Below, one piece after another: positions 7,903-16,049 of a DNA stretch of 50,510 bases. A model generated the notes under the pieces. It made no database searches, had not been told where the DNA came from, and saw nothing but the letters and a program-made list of their open reading frames with translations. The stretch comes from Spirochaetota bacterium. Lineage in GTDB: Bacteria; Spirochaetota; Spirochaetia; Treponematales; Rectinemataceae. A program made the translations under genes and the position numbers. How positions within the stretch are numbered: the stretch's first letter is position 1; each line of letters begins with the position of its first letter. Where the stretch lies: assembly GCA_022711355.1 (NCBI GenBank), contig JAKLFE010000034.1, forward strand, positions 1-50,510. Direction: 5' to 3'.

Positions 7903-9317
7903 GCGAAAGCAAGGCCAGGGCCGAGGCCGAGGCGATTTTCCGCGCGGCCCTCGCGCGGGTCGAGCCGGCGGCGATGGTCCGGAAGGCGGTCGGCGTGGAG
8001 GGCCCCGCCGGCGCGGAGGAGCTCGTCGTCCGCACCGAGCTCGATGAGGCCCGCTACCCCCTGGCCGATTTCGACCGCGTCCTCGTGGCCGGCTTCGGCA
8101 AGGCGGGGGCCAGCATGGCGCGGGGCCTCGAGGAGGCGCTGGGAGACCGGATCTCCGGCGGGGTCGTCGTCGTCAAGCGCGGCCACCTCGACGCCGTCTC
8201 CCGCGTCAGGCTCGTCGAGGCCTCGCACCCGGTGCCCGACGCGAGCTCGGCCGCCGCGGCCGCCGAGCTCCTGGCCCTGGCCCGGGGCGCCGACCAGCGC
8301 TGCCTCGTCCTGGTCCTCGTCTCCGGCGGAGGCTCGGCCCTCCTCTGCGCCCCGGCCGAGGGCATCTCCCTGGCGGACAAGGCCGTGGTCACCTCCCTCC
8401 TCCTGGGCTCGGGCGCGACGATCCAGGAGGTGAACTGCGTACGCAAGCACCTCTCCGCCGTCAAGGGCGGCCGCCTCGCCGCGGCCTTCGCCCCGGCCAC
8501 GGTGGTCTCGCTCATCCTCTCCGACGTGATCGGCGACGACCTGGACGCCATCGCCTCGGGGCCGACCGCCCCCGACCCGACCACCTGGGCCGACGCGGCG
8601 GCGGTGATCGAGCGCCGCGGGATCGGAGCCTCCCTGCCCCCCGCGGTCGCCGAGCTCCTCGCGCGGGGCCGGGCCGGGGCCCAGGGCTTCGCGGGGGCCT
8701 CGGGCGGCGGCGCCCTGCGCGACACGCCCAAGCCCGGCGACCCGATCTTCGCGCGGGTGCGGAACGTCCTCATCGGCACGAACCGCCTCGCCCTGATGGC
8801 GGCCGAGGCCAAGGCCCGCGAGCTCGGCTACGAGGCGCGGATCCTCGACGCGGGCCTCGTCGGCGAGGCGCGGGAGGCCGCCCTCGGCATCCTCGCCGCC
8901 GGCCGGGCTGCCGCCGCGGGCGGGGCCGGCCGGGCCCCGGCCTGCCTCCTCTTCGGCGGCGAGACGACCGTGACCCTCCGGGGCAAGGGCAAGGGCGGGC
9001 GCAACCAGGAGCTGGCCCTCGCCTTCCTCGCCGCCCTGGCCCGCGAGGGAGGCGGCGCCGAGGGCCTCTGCCTCCTCGCCGCCTCGACCGACGGCTCGGA
9101 CGGGCCCACGGACGCGGCCGGCGCCTTCGCCGACGCCTCCCTCCTCGAGGCGGCGAGGGCCGCCGGCCTCGAGCCCGAGGCCTACCTCGCCGACAACGAC
9201 TCCTACTCCTTCTTCGACCGGATCGGCGGCCTCCTGCGCACGGGGCCGACGAACACGAACGTCTGCGACCTGCAGCTCCTCGTCGTCGACCGGGAGCCGC
9301 CGAGCGGGCGGGGATGA
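7899..9317 (+). CDS. Glycerate 2-kinase (DUF4147/MOFRL type)
   Basis: 472 aa. Two-domain glycerate kinase of the GckA/TtuD class, which phosphorylates D-glycerate to 2-phosphoglycerate for entry to lower glycolysis. The N-terminal DUF4147 domain shows GFGKAGASMARGLE, ASHPVPDASS, VLVSGGGSALLCAP and HLSAVKGGRLA; the C-terminal MOFRL domain shows GGETTVTL, KGGRNQELALAF and STDGSDGPTDAAGAF. Start at 7899, with GGGAGG 8 bases upstream and a 4-base overlap with the TPR gene. With CdaR and GntP it makes a coherent uptake-and-phosphorylation unit for glycerate or compounds degraded to it. Confidence 0.9.
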   Translation: MSESKARAEAEAIFRAALARVEPAAMVRKAVGVEGPAGAEELVVRTELDEARYPLADFDRVLVAGFGKAGASMARGLEEALGDRISGGVVVVKRGHLDAVSRVRLVEASHPVPDASSAAAAAELLALARGADQRCLVLVLVSGGGSALLCAPAEGISLADKAVVTSLLLGSGATIQEVNCVRKHLSAVKGGRLAAAFAPATVVSLILSDVIGDDLDAIASGPTAPDPTTWADAAAVIERRGIGASLPPAVAELLARGRAGAQGFAGASGGGALRDTPKPGDPIFARVRNVLIGTNRLALMAAEAKARELGYEARILDAGLVGEAREAALGILAAGRAAAAGGAGRAPACLLFGGETTVTLRGKGKGGRNQELALAFLAALAREGGGAEGLCLLAASTDGSDGPTDAAGAFADASLLEAARAAGLEPEAYLADNDSYSFFDRIGGLLRTGPTNTNVCDLQLLVVDREPPSGRG

Positions 9318-9334
9318 TTCAGAGGAGGTCCCGC

Positions 9335-9907
9335 ATGGGCGCTTCCGTCGAGCTGTCGCGCGAGATCGCGAAGCGGATCGTGGACCTCGTCCACGAGGCC
9401 ACCGGCAGCAACGTGAACCTCATGGGCCCGGGTGGCCTGATCATCGCCTCCTCGGATCCCAAGCGCGAGGGCAGCGTCCACGAGGGCGCGCGCCGGATCA
9501 TGGCGGGCGAGCTGGACGAGATCGCCATCAGCCCCGAGATGGCCGCCTCCATGTCGGGCGTGAAGCCGGGCTACAACGGGCTCTTCTCGTACCGGGGCGA
9601 GCGGAGCGCCTGCATCGGCATCTCCGGCGATCCCGAGATGGTGCGGCCCGCGCAGAAGATGGCCTGCCTCGTGCTGCGGCAGGAGCTCGAGCGGCGGGAG
9701 GCCATGGAGCGGGAGCGCGGCCTGGTCGCCTCGATCAAGGCCGAGATCAACGACATCGCCGAGCGCATGCTCGTCCTCTCGCTGAACGGGGCGGTGATCG
9801 CCGCCCGGCTCGGGGAGCAGGGCCGCGGCTTCAAGATCGTCGTGTCGGAGATGCGCAAGCTGGCGGCCCAGATCGGCGAGCGCGTGGCCTCGCTCAAGGC
9901 CAAGTGA
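9335..9907 (+). CDS. Soluble mini-receptor: sugar-diacid sensor fused to an MCP signalling-tip hairpin
   Basis: 190 aa, no membrane segment. Residues 1-115 match the sugar-diacid recognition domain of CdaR: EIAKRIVDLVHEATGSNVNL, GLIIASSDPKREGSVHEGAR and a YRGERSACIGISG strand. After a charged helix (116-133), residues ~134-187 match the tip of chemoreceptor signalling hairpins, with IND-IA, LSLNGAVIAARLGEQGRGF and VSEMRKLA. The long methylation helices, HAMP and membrane helices of a normal receptor are absent. Compared with E. coli Tsr, equivalents of N381 and R388 are kept, while F373, N376 and E385 are replaced (by Glu, Leu, Ile). Start at 9335 (AGAGGAGG at 6 bases); the ATG at 9314 overlaps the kinase stop. 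Role inferred: linking the metabolite to the chemotaxis array or to another signalling partner. Confidence 0.72.
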   Translation: MGASVELSREIAKRIVDLVHEATGSNVNLMGPGGLIIASSDPKREGSVHEGARRIMAGELDEIAISPEMAASMSGVKPGYNGLFSYRGERSACIGISGDPEMVRPAQKMACLVLRQELERREAMERERGLVASIKAEINDIAERMLVLSLNGAVIAARLGEQGRGFKIVVSEMRKLAAQIGERVASLKAK

Positions 9908-9913
9908 GGGGCG

Positions 9914-10261
9914 CTAGGCCGTGGGCGGCCCGGCCTCGAGGGAGGCCATGTAGGAATCGAAGAAGGCCTTGTCGTCCTCGAAGACGCTGTTGATCGTGAC
10001 GCCGAAGACGCAGGAGGGGCCGTCCATGCGGGCGTGGGAGACGTAGCCCTCGCACTGGACGGTCCGCATCTCCGCCCCCGGCTGGGGCAGCTTGAGCATC
10101 ATGAAGAGGTTCGTCATCGGCTCGACGAGCTGGGAGGATCGGCACTTCATCCCGCCGCGCGAGAGGTCGAGGCCCTCGGCGTAGAGGTACTCCTCCCGGT
10201 TCGGGAGGTAGGCGATGAGCTGGTTGATCTTGAAGCGGGGCGATTTCCGTTTCTCTTCCAT
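9914..10261 (-). CDS. Small PilZ-domain protein
   Basis: 115 aa, a stand-alone PilZ domain. The c-di-GMP contact motifs are present: basic RKSPR at residues 4-8 and DLSRGGM near 32-38 (D/NxSxxG). No other domain is attached. In spirochaetes such proteins are c-di-GMP effectors influencing motility and virulence, but the target here is unknown. The ATG at 10261 has no Shine-Dalgarno site but a GATACT -10 box (10268-10273 on this strand) 6 bases away, so it is probably leaderless. Divergent from the sigma-54 activator with 51 bases between starts, and convergent with the mini-receptor gene. Confidence 0.82.
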   Translation of the reverse strand: MEEKRKSPRFKINQLIAYLPNREEYLYAEGLDLSRGGMKCRSSQLVEPMTNLFMMLKLPQPGAEMRTVQCEGYVSHARMDGPSCVFGVTINSVFEDDKAFFDSYMASLEAGPPTA

Positions 10262-10302
10262 GCCCCGAGTATCGCCTTGCGCAGCCCGGCGCACAAGCGG
10301 CA

Positions 10303-10326
10303 CTATCGTGCCATGCGGCACGATAG
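10303..10326 (+). promoter_or_regulatory. Perfect inverted repeat centred on the activator start codon
   Basis: CTATCGTGCC (10303-10312) and GGCACGATAG (10317-10326) are perfect 10-base arms around ATGC, which contains the start codon at 10313. The left arm also holds a TATCGT -10-like hexamer. It is a candidate operator, probably autoregulatory, in the 51-base divergent region with pilZ. Confidence 0.45.
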
Positions 10327-11839
10327 CCCGAGCCTGATCTCCCCCGACCCCGCCCAGCTCCCCCTCCTCTTCGAGGCAGCGCGCCTCCTGGGCCGCTACG
10401 CCGACCTGGCCGAGGCCTTCGAGCCCCTCCTGGGACTGGTCGAGGAGCGCGCCGGCCTCTCCGGGGGCGAGGCGGCCCTCTCGGGCCTCGCCCTGCCCGG
10501 CCCGGGCGCCGAGGGGCTCTTCCTGGCCGCCTCGACCCGCGAGCCCGGTCGGGTGGGGAGCCCCCTCCGCCTCGGCGAGGGCCTCCTCGGCAGGGCCATC
10601 GCCTCGGCATCGGTCGAGCTCGAGGGGAAGGCGGTGGCCGCGCCCATCCTGGTCGCGGGCGGCGCCGTCGGCGCCCTCTCCTTCGAGGCTGCCGAGGGAG
10701 GGCGGCCCCTCGTCGAGGCCGTCGCCGCCCTGGCCGCCGAGGCCCTCCTCCTCAGGCGGCGGCTGGCCCGGGGCGAGGCCGCGGGGGGCGGCGAAGGCGA
10801 GCCGCAGCGCGGCGGCCCCGGCCTCCGGGAGCCCGCACCCGAGGCCCGCCGCGAGGCCCCGGCCCCCGCGGCCGAGGAGGGCTGGGCCCCCGGCTCCATC
10901 GTCGGGACCTCGGCGGCCATGCGCGAGCTCTACGCCCTCATGGACCGGGTCGCCGCCACGGAGACGACCGTCCTCATAGCCGGCGAGAGCGGCACGGGCA
11001 AGGAGCTCGTCGCCCGCGCCCTCCACGAGCGCTCGAGCCGGGCGAAGCGGCCCTTCGTCGCGGTGAACTGCGCCGCCATGCCCGAGTCCCTCATCGAGAG
11101 CGAGCTCTTCGGCCACGAGCGGGGGGCCTTCACCGGGGCCCAGGAGCTCCGCCGCGGCCGCTTCGAGCTGGCCGATTCCGGCAGCCTCTTCCTCGACGAG
11201 ATCGGCGAGCTCTCCCCCGCGGTCCAGGCCAAGCTCCTCCGGGTCCTCCAGGAGGGCGAGTACCAGCGGGTCGGCGGCTCCCAGACCCTGCGCAGCGGGG
11301 CCCGGGTCATCGCGGCGACGAACCGCGACCTCGAGGCCGAGGTGGCCGCGGGCCGCTTCCGCGCGGACCTCTACTGGCGGCTCGCCGTCTTCCCCCTCCG
11401 CGTGCCTCCCCTGCGCGAGCGGCGCTCGGACATCGTCCTCCTCGCCGACCACTTCGCCGAGAAGCAGGGCCGGCGGGCGGGCAAGAGCATCCTGCGCATC
11501 TCGAGCCCCGCCATCGACCTCCTGTGCATGTACCACTGGCCGGGCAACGTCCGCGAGCTGGAGAACTGCATCGAGCGGGCCGTGGTCCTCTCCACCGACT
11601 CGGTGATCCACGCCTACCACCTCCCCCCGAGCCTCCAGTCGGCCGATTCCACGGGCACCGGCCCGGCCTCGACCCTCGACGCTGCCCTGGCCCGCCTCGA
11701 GCGGGAGCTCCTCGTCGAGGCCCTGAAGCAGAGTCGGGGCAACGCGGCGGCCGCGGCGCGACGCCTGGGGATCAGCGAGCGGCGCATGGGCCTGGCCCTC
11801 CATCGCTTCGCCATTGATTGGCGACGATTCCGTACATAA
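10313..11839 (+). CDS. Sigma-54-dependent transcription activator (GAF-like, AAA+, Fis HTH)
   Basis: 508 aa bacterial enhancer-binding protein. Residues ~15-150 form a diverged GAF-like sensor (no receiver aspartate domain), followed by a low-complexity linker. The AAA+ core has Walker A GESGTGKE (224-231), the sigma-54 contact loop GAFTGA (271-276) and Walker B LFLDEI (292-297). The C-terminal ~45 residues form a Fis-type helix-turn-helix ([19 protein letters not shown]). The architecture resembles NifA/NorR. Its stop codon lies inside the first of two palindromes upstream of the glutamine synthetase gene, which has a -24/-12 promoter, so control of that gene is the likely role. The start at 10313 lacks a Shine-Dalgarno site. 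Confidence 0.9.
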   Translation: MRHDSPSLISPDPAQLPLLFEAARLLGRYADLAEAFEPLLGLVEERAGLSGGEAALSGLALPGPGAEGLFLAASTREPGRVGSPLRLGEGLLGRAIASASVELEGKAVAAPILVAGGAVGALSFEAAEGGRPLVEAVAALAAEALLLRRRLARGEAAGGGEGEPQRGGPGLREPAPEARREAPAPAAEEGWAPGSIVGTSAAMRELYALMDRVAATETTVLIAGESGTGKELVARALHERSSRAKRPFVAVNCAAMPESLIESELFGHERGAFTGAQELRRGRFELADSGSLFLDEIGELSPAVQAKLLRVLQEGEYQRVGGSQTLRSGARVIAATNRDLEAEVAAGRFRADLYWRLAVFPLRVPPLRERRSDIVLLADHFAEKQGRRAGKSILRISSPAIDLLCMYHWPGNVRELENCIERAVVLSTDSVIHAYHLPPSLQSADSTGTGPASTLDAALARLERELLVEALKQSRGNAAAAARRLGISERRMGLALHRFAIDWRRFRT

Positions 11840-11846
11840 ATGTAGG
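11833..11846 (+). promoter_or_regulatory. Upstream activator site copy 1
   Basis: TACATAAATGTAGG: arms TACAT/ATGTA around AA. It overlaps the stop codon (11837-11839) of the sigma-54 activator. An identical copy lies exactly 30 bases downstream, about three helical turns. It is about 207 bases upstream of the -24 element. Confidence 0.6.
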
Positions 11847-11862
11847 AAAATAAAACGATTAA

Positions 11863-11876
11863 TACATAAATGTAGG
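11863..11876 (+). promoter_or_regulatory. Upstream activator site copy 2
   Basis: Identical 14-base copy of TACATAAATGTAGG, about 177 bases upstream of the -24 element. Together with copy 1 it sits in an A+T-rich stretch (roughly 11830-12070) that contrasts sharply with the surrounding sequence, as expected of a bendable enhancer-promoter region. Confidence 0.6.
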
Positions 11877-12044
11877 TAACTATCTTGTGCTCGAGAACTC
11901 CTGTGGCGGGACTTGCTTTCTGAGGCACCGCTACGGCTCTGTCCCCCTAGGAAGTGCTCATACAGGGTAAAGAAATATTGTCCGATAGAAACAGTCTCAC
12001 TCGTTCCCTTTTTTCTCTCTTTTTCGCGCTCAATTGGTTCTATT

Positions 12045-12060
12045 TGGCGCGGTCCTTGCT
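12045..12060 (+). promoter_or_regulatory. Sigma-54 (-24/-12) promoter of the glutamine synthetase gene
   Basis: TGGCGC-N5-TTGCT matches the sigma-54 consensus TGGCAC-N5-TTGCW with the GG and GC dinucleotides at the correct distance. The start codon of the type III glutamine synthetase follows at 12134. Confidence 0.75.
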
Positions 12061-12133
12061 TTGTCTAGTCGCATATACCATCCCCGGGAAACGGGCGGCC
12101 CGCGCGAAGCGGCGCGCCCGAGAGGAGCACCCC

Positions 12134-14263
12134 ATGAATGGAGCGACCGAGCGAGGATCGATCGACCTCGCCCTGCTGTACGGCTCGAACTGCTTTTCCA
12201 ACACGGTCATGCGCGAGCGCCTGCCCAAGAGCGTCTTCGCCGAGCTCCTCCTCGCCCAGCAGGGCAAGCGCGAGCTCACCCTCGAGATAGCCGAGGTGGT
12301 GGCCAGCGCGATGCGCGACTGGGCCCTCGAGCGGGGCGCGACCCACTACACCCACTGGTTCCACCCCCTCTCGGGCATCAGCGCCGAGAAGCACGAGTCC
12401 TTCGTCGCCCCGATCGGGGACGGCCGGGTCATCATGGAGTTCTCGGGCAAGGAGCTGGTCAAGGGAGAGCCCGACGCCTCGAGCTTCCCCTCCGGCGGCC
12501 TGCGCGCGACCTTCGAGGCCCGGGGCTACACGGCCTGGGACGTGACGAGCCCCGCCTTCCTGAAGAAGGCCCCCTCGGGCACGACCCTCTGCGTCCCCAC
12601 CGCCTTCGTCTCCTACTTCGGCCACGCCCTGGACAAGAAGGTCCCCCTCCTCCGCTCGATGGAGGCCCTGCAGCGCTCGGCCCTCCGGGTCCTCAAGGCC
12701 CTCGGCTTCGAGGACATCAAGCGCGTGACGGCGACGGTGGGCCCGGAGCAGGAGTACTTCCTGGTCAAGCGCGAGCTGTACGAGAAGCGGCCCGACCTCA
12801 TCCTCGCGGGGCGCACGGTCTTCGGCGCCCTCCCGGCCAAGGGCCAGGAGATGGAGGACCACTACTACGGCATCGTCGAGGAGAAGGTCCTGGCCTTCAT
12901 GCGCGAGCTCAACGAGGAGCTGTGGACCCTCGGCGTCCCCGCCAAGACCCAGCACAACGAGGTCGCCCCCAACCAGTTCGAGCTCGCCGTCGTCTTCCAG
13001 ACCGCCAACGTCGCGGCCGACCACAACCAGCTCGTCATGGAGACCCTGAGCAAGGTCGCGGCTCGGCACGGCATGGCGGCCCTCCTCCACGAGAAGCCCT
13101 TCGCCAACCTCAACGGCTCGGGCAAGCACCTCAACTGGTCCATGGCCACGGACACGGGCGTGAACCTCCTCGAGCCCGGCTCGGACCCCGCCTCGGACGC
13201 CCGCTTCCTCCTCTTCGTCTCCGCGGTGATCGAGGCGGTGGACCGCTACGCCCCCCAGCTCCGGGCCTCCGTGGCCACGGCGGGCAACGACAACCGCCTA
13301 GGCGGCCACGAGGCGCCCCCCGCCATCATCTCGGTCTTCCTGGGCGACCAGCTGGCCGAGGTCCTCGGCGCGGCCGCCGAGGGCCGGGCCTGCGCGGCCT
13401 GCGAGGGCGGCCGCCTCGAGATCGGCACCGCCACCCTGCCCAAGCTGCCCCGGGACCTCGGCGACCGGAACCGCACGAGCCCCTTCGCCTTCACGGGGAA
13501 CAAGTTCGAGTTCCGCATGGTCGGCTCCTCCCAATCCGCCGCCACCCCCTGCGCCGTGCTCAACGCCGCCGTGGCCAAGGTCCTGGGCGAGTTCGCCGAC
13601 CGCCTGGAGAAGGCGGCCAACCGGGGCGACTTCGCCCTGGAGATCAGCGAGATCATCGCGGGCTCCTACAAGGCCCACCGCCGCGTCGTCTTCAACGGCA
13701 ACGGCTACTCCGAGGAGTGGCGCCGCGAGGCCGAGAAGCGGGGCCTGCCGAGCTTCCGCTCCGCCGTCGACGTCATACCCGAGTTCGCCTCGGCCGCCGG
13801 GGTGGAGCTCTTCTCGAGCCAGGGGGTCTTCACCAAGGACGAGGTCGAGAGCCGCTGCGTCATCTACCTCGAGAAGTACGCCAAGCAGGTGAACATCGAG
13901 GCGGGGGTCATGATCGACATGGCGCGGCGCTCGATCTTCCCCGCGGCCACCGCCTGCGTCGAGGATCTGGCGCGCGCGGCGGCCGCCCTCGCCGCGGTGG
14001 GCGCCGCGTCCCAGGCCCAGGAGCTCCGCGCCCGCAAGCTCGCCGAGCTGTCCGGGGCCGTGGCCGAGGAGGCGGACAAGCTCGAGAAGGCCCTCGCGGG
14101 GGCCCAGGAGATCGAGGAGCCCCTGGCCCAGGCCAAGAGCTACCGCGAGCAGGTCGTGCCGCGGATGAACGCCCTGCGCGAGAAGGTCGACCTCCTGGAG
14201 AAGTCGGTCGACAAGGCGCGCTGGCCCTTCCCCGGCTACCAGGAGCTGCTGTTCAGCCTCTAG
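12134..14263 (+). CDS. glnN: Type III glutamine synthetase
   Basis: 709 aa, the size of GSIII (about 700-730 aa) rather than GSI or GSII. It makes glutamine from glutamate, ammonia and ATP. The GSIII-specific N-terminus is seen (LYGSNCFSN and RLPKSVFAEL), as are THYTHWFHPLSG, GPEQEYFLV, the AGNDNRLGGHEAPPAI block and the C-terminal coiled region. Start at 12134 with AGAGGAG 6 bases upstream; the open frame extends to 11954 through the promoter region but is not coding there. The sigma-54 promoter and upstream palindromes suggest nitrogen-responsive control by the adjacent activator. It overlaps the next, convergent gene by 11 bases. Confidence 0.93.
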   Translation: MNGATERGSIDLALLYGSNCFSNTVMRERLPKSVFAELLLAQQGKRELTLEIAEVVASAMRDWALERGATHYTHWFHPLSGISAEKHESFVAPIGDGRVIMEFSGKELVKGEPDASSFPSGGLRATFEARGYTAWDVTSPAFLKKAPSGTTLCVPTAFVSYFGHALDKKVPLLRSMEALQRSALRVLKALGFEDIKRVTATVGPEQEYFLVKRELYEKRPDLILAGRTVFGALPAKGQEMEDHYYGIVEEKVLAFMRELNEELWTLGVPAKTQHNEVAPNQFELAVVFQTANVAADHNQLVMETLSKVAARHGMAALLHEKPFANLNGSGKHLNWSMATDTGVNLLEPGSDPASDARFLLFVSAVIEAVDRYAPQLRASVATAGNDNRLGGHEAPPAIISVFLGDQLAEVLGAAAEGRACAACEGGRLEIGTATLPKLPRDLGDRNRTSPFAFTGNKFEFRMVGSSQSAATPCAVLNAAVAKVLGEFADRLEKAANRGDFALEISEIIAGSYKAHRRVVFNGNGYSEEWRREAEKRGLPSFRSAVDVIPEFASAAGVELFSSQGVFTKDEVESRCVIYLEKYAKQVNIEAGVMIDMARRSIFPAATACVEDLARAAAALAAVGAASQAQELRARKLAELSGAVAEEADKLEKALAGAQEIEEPLAQAKSYREQVVPRMNALREKVDLLEKSVDKARWPFPGYQELLFSL

Positions 14264-15230
14264 GCGAGTCCCGGGCCGTCCGCGCCGCCATGGCGCCGAG
14301 GTGATGGCCCCGGAGCAGCCGATGGGCCGCGGGGAGCTCCTCGAGCTCGAAGACCCGATCGACGTGGGGCCTGATCCCGCCGGCCTCGATGGCCGCGAGC
14401 AGCCGTCCCGAGATCTCCCGGTCGGGCTCGCCGTAGAAGCGCAGCGCGCCGGGGAAGGCCGAGGGATCGGGCTCGGGGGCGATCCCGGCGGGGAAGGCCG
14501 CCGCGCCCTCGGGCCGCGTCATTCGGCAGAGCTCCTCGGCGAGGCTCCCGCCCGCGAGGAGGAGGAGCTTGTCGAAGGAGGCGATCCCGCGGGCCCGGAG
14601 CTCGTCGAGGGGATCGGGGCCCTTGCCGTCGAGGGCCAGGTAGGCTCCGCAGGCCGAGGCGAGGGCGACCCCGTCCTCGCCCGAGGCGAGGGCTACCACC
14701 CGAGCGCCCATCGCCGCGGCGAGCTGGACGGCGAGGTGGCCGACGCCCCCGCTCGCCCCCAGGACGCAGAGCGTCTCGCCCGGGCGGAGCCGGAGCGCGT
14801 CCGAGAGGCCGCGGAGGGCGGTGAGGCCGGCTCCCAGGACCGCGGCGGCCTCGAGCCGCGAGTAGCCCCGCGGGATCGGGAGGCCGAGCTCCTCGTCGAC
14901 GACCGCGTATTCCGCGTAGAAGCCGCCCTTCGGGTTCAGGAAGCCCGTGGCGCAGACCGGGTCGCCGGGCTTGAGGCGGTCGGCCCCGCGTCCCGCCTCG
15001 ACCACGAGGCCCGCGCCCTGCGAGCCGAGGATGTAGGGGAAGGAGGCGCGAGTCCCGAGCATCGAGGCGTAGCCGCCCTCCCGCTCGAAGGCGTCCCAGG
15101 AGCCTATCCCCGCGTAGCTTAGGCGGAGCAGCAGCTGGCCTTCCCCCGGTTCCGGTATCGGCAACTCCTCGACGCCGATCTCGGACTCGGGTCCGAAGCG
15201 CCTGATCGCGGCCGCCCTCATCGTAGCCAT
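14253..15230 (-). CDS. Quinone-oxidoreductase-like MDR dehydrogenase
   Basis: 325 aa member of the medium-chain dehydrogenase/reductase superfamily, quinone oxidoreductase branch: GroES-like N-terminal domain (LPIPEPGEGQLLLRL, YAGIGSWDAFEREGG), then a Rossmann fold with CVLGASGGVGHLAVQLAAAMGA. The catalytic zinc-ligand pattern of alcohol dehydrogenases is absent, consistent with NADPH-dependent quinone or enone reduction. Start at 15230 with GGGGAGG 6 bases upstream; a second ATG lies at 15221. The 3' end overlaps glutamine synthetase tail to tail by 11 bases. It lies just downstream of a WYL regulator on the same strand, with an inverted repeat between them that could be that regulator's site. 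Confidence 0.82.
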   Translation of the reverse strand: MATMRAAAIRRFGPESEIGVEELPIPEPGEGQLLLRLSYAGIGSWDAFEREGGYASMLGTRASFPYILGSQGAGLVVEAGRGADRLKPGDPVCATGFLNPKGGFYAEYAVVDEELGLPIPRGYSRLEAAAVLGAGLTALRGLSDALRLRPGETLCVLGASGGVGHLAVQLAAAMGARVVALASGEDGVALASACGAYLALDGKGPDPLDELRARGIASFDKLLLLAGGSLAEELCRMTRPEGAAAFPAGIAPEPDPSAFPGALRFYGEPDREISGRLLAAIEAGGIRPHVDRVFELEELPAAHRLLRGHHLGAMAARTARDSPRG

Positions 15231-15250
15231 ATCCGACCTCCCCGCTTCCC

Positions 15251-15273
15251 GATTCGGAAGCCGCCTCCGAATC
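15251..15273 (-). promoter_or_regulatory. Candidate operator upstream of the oxidoreductase gene
   Basis: GATTCGGA (15251-15258) and TCCGAATC (15266-15273) form perfect 8-base arms with a 7-base centre, 21 bases before the oxidoreductase start. It may bind the neighbouring WYL regulator. Immediately upstream, CTGGCAG and CTGTCAG occur as a 10-base-spaced near repeat (15285-15301). Confidence 0.4.
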
Positions 15274-15308
15274 TAGCCTGCGTGGCTGGCAGGATCTGTC
15301 AGGAGAGC

Positions 15309-16010
15309 TCAGAACTCCGTTATTTCGAGCCCGGGATCCTGCGTCACGCGCCAGCGCTCGAGAAGCTCGCGGGCGGGGATGGGCAGGGGCTCCGCCGAGG
15401 GTATGTGGACCGCGATCCGGTCGACTCGGAAGTGGCGGAAGGCGGAACGGAGCTCGCACCAGGCGGCGAGGACCTGGGCCTCGTCGAAGTAGGCGATCGC
15501 GCAGGGCCAGACGACGCGCTCCGTCAAGATGCCCTCCCGGTCGCGGTATTGGATCCTGGCCTTGCGGCCCTCGCGGATGGCCCGCCTGAGGCCGCGCAGG
15601 AGTTCGTCGTCGGCCCACGGGCGCCGCGCCTGGCCGGCCAGGAGGGCGGCGGGCAGGTGTCTCTTCCTGAGCGCGGGGGGGATGGCGTCGGCGATCTTGG
15701 CCAGGGCTCCCCGCGAGGCCTCGGCCAGCCCGCGCTCGGCGTAGGCCGCGACGAATGATGAGCCAAGGACCAGGGCTTCGAGCTCCTCCGCGGTCAGGGG
15801 GAGGGGCGGGATCCGTCGGCTCTCCCGGAGGAGGTACCCGACGCCCGCCTCTCCCTCGATCCCGATCCCCTCGGCTCGGAGCCGGGCTACGTAGCGGTAG
15901 ATCGTACGCTCGCTAAGCCCCAGCTCGCGGGCGAGATAGGCGGCGGTCGCCGCGCCCCGGCTCCGCCTCAGGACCTCGACGAGCTCTCCCGCCTTGCCGA
16001 GGTACCGCAT
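15309..16010 (-). CDS. YafY-type HTH/WYL-domain regulator
   Basis: 233 aa. An N-terminal winged helix-turn-helix (AAYLARELGLSERTIYRYVARL, residues ~22-43) is followed by a linker and a WYL-type ligand-binding region (residues ~140-215). That region starts at LLRGLRRAIREGRKARIQYRDREG and ends with FRHFRVDRI. WYL domains sense nucleotides or other small ligands. The ATG at 16010 has GGAGGG 6 bases upstream. The neighbouring oxidoreductase is a plausible target, as such regulators often act on the adjacent oxidoreductase gene, but this is inference from position. Confidence 0.85.
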   Translation of the reverse strand: MRYLGKAGELVEVLRRSRGAATAAYLARELGLSERTIYRYVARLRAEGIGIEGEAGVGYLLRESRRIPPLPLTAEELEALVLGSSFVAAYAERGLAEASRGALAKIADAIPPALRKRHLPAALLAGQARRPWADDELLRGLRRAIREGRKARIQYRDREGILTERVVWPCAIAYFDEAQVLAAWCELRSAFRHFRVDRIAVHIPSAEPLPIPARELLERWRVTQDPGLEITEF

Positions 16011-16049
16011 CCGATACCCTCCTCTCCCCCCCCAGCCGCGCTTCCCCGC

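Noticed and set aside
10289..10330. TGGCAC motif on the minus strand near the pilZ start as a sigma-54 promoter
   Set aside because: TGGCAC-N5 is followed by TGCC rather than TTGC, so the -12 element is out of register. It is explained by the inverted repeat.
11904..11916. TGGCGGGACTTGC as a second sigma-54 promoter before glnN
   Set aside because: The GG and GC dinucleotides are two bases too close for a -24/-12 element; the site at 12045-12060 has correct spacing.
11954..12133. 60-residue N-terminal extension of glutamine synthetase
   Set aside because: It would place coding sequence over the sigma-54 promoter. The ATG at 12134 has AGAGGAG upstream and matches the GSIII start.
12034..14304. 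756-codon open frame overlapping glutamine synthetase in another frame
   Set aside because: It is an Arg/Gly/Pro-rich shadow of glnN, with no ribosome site and no recognisable domain.
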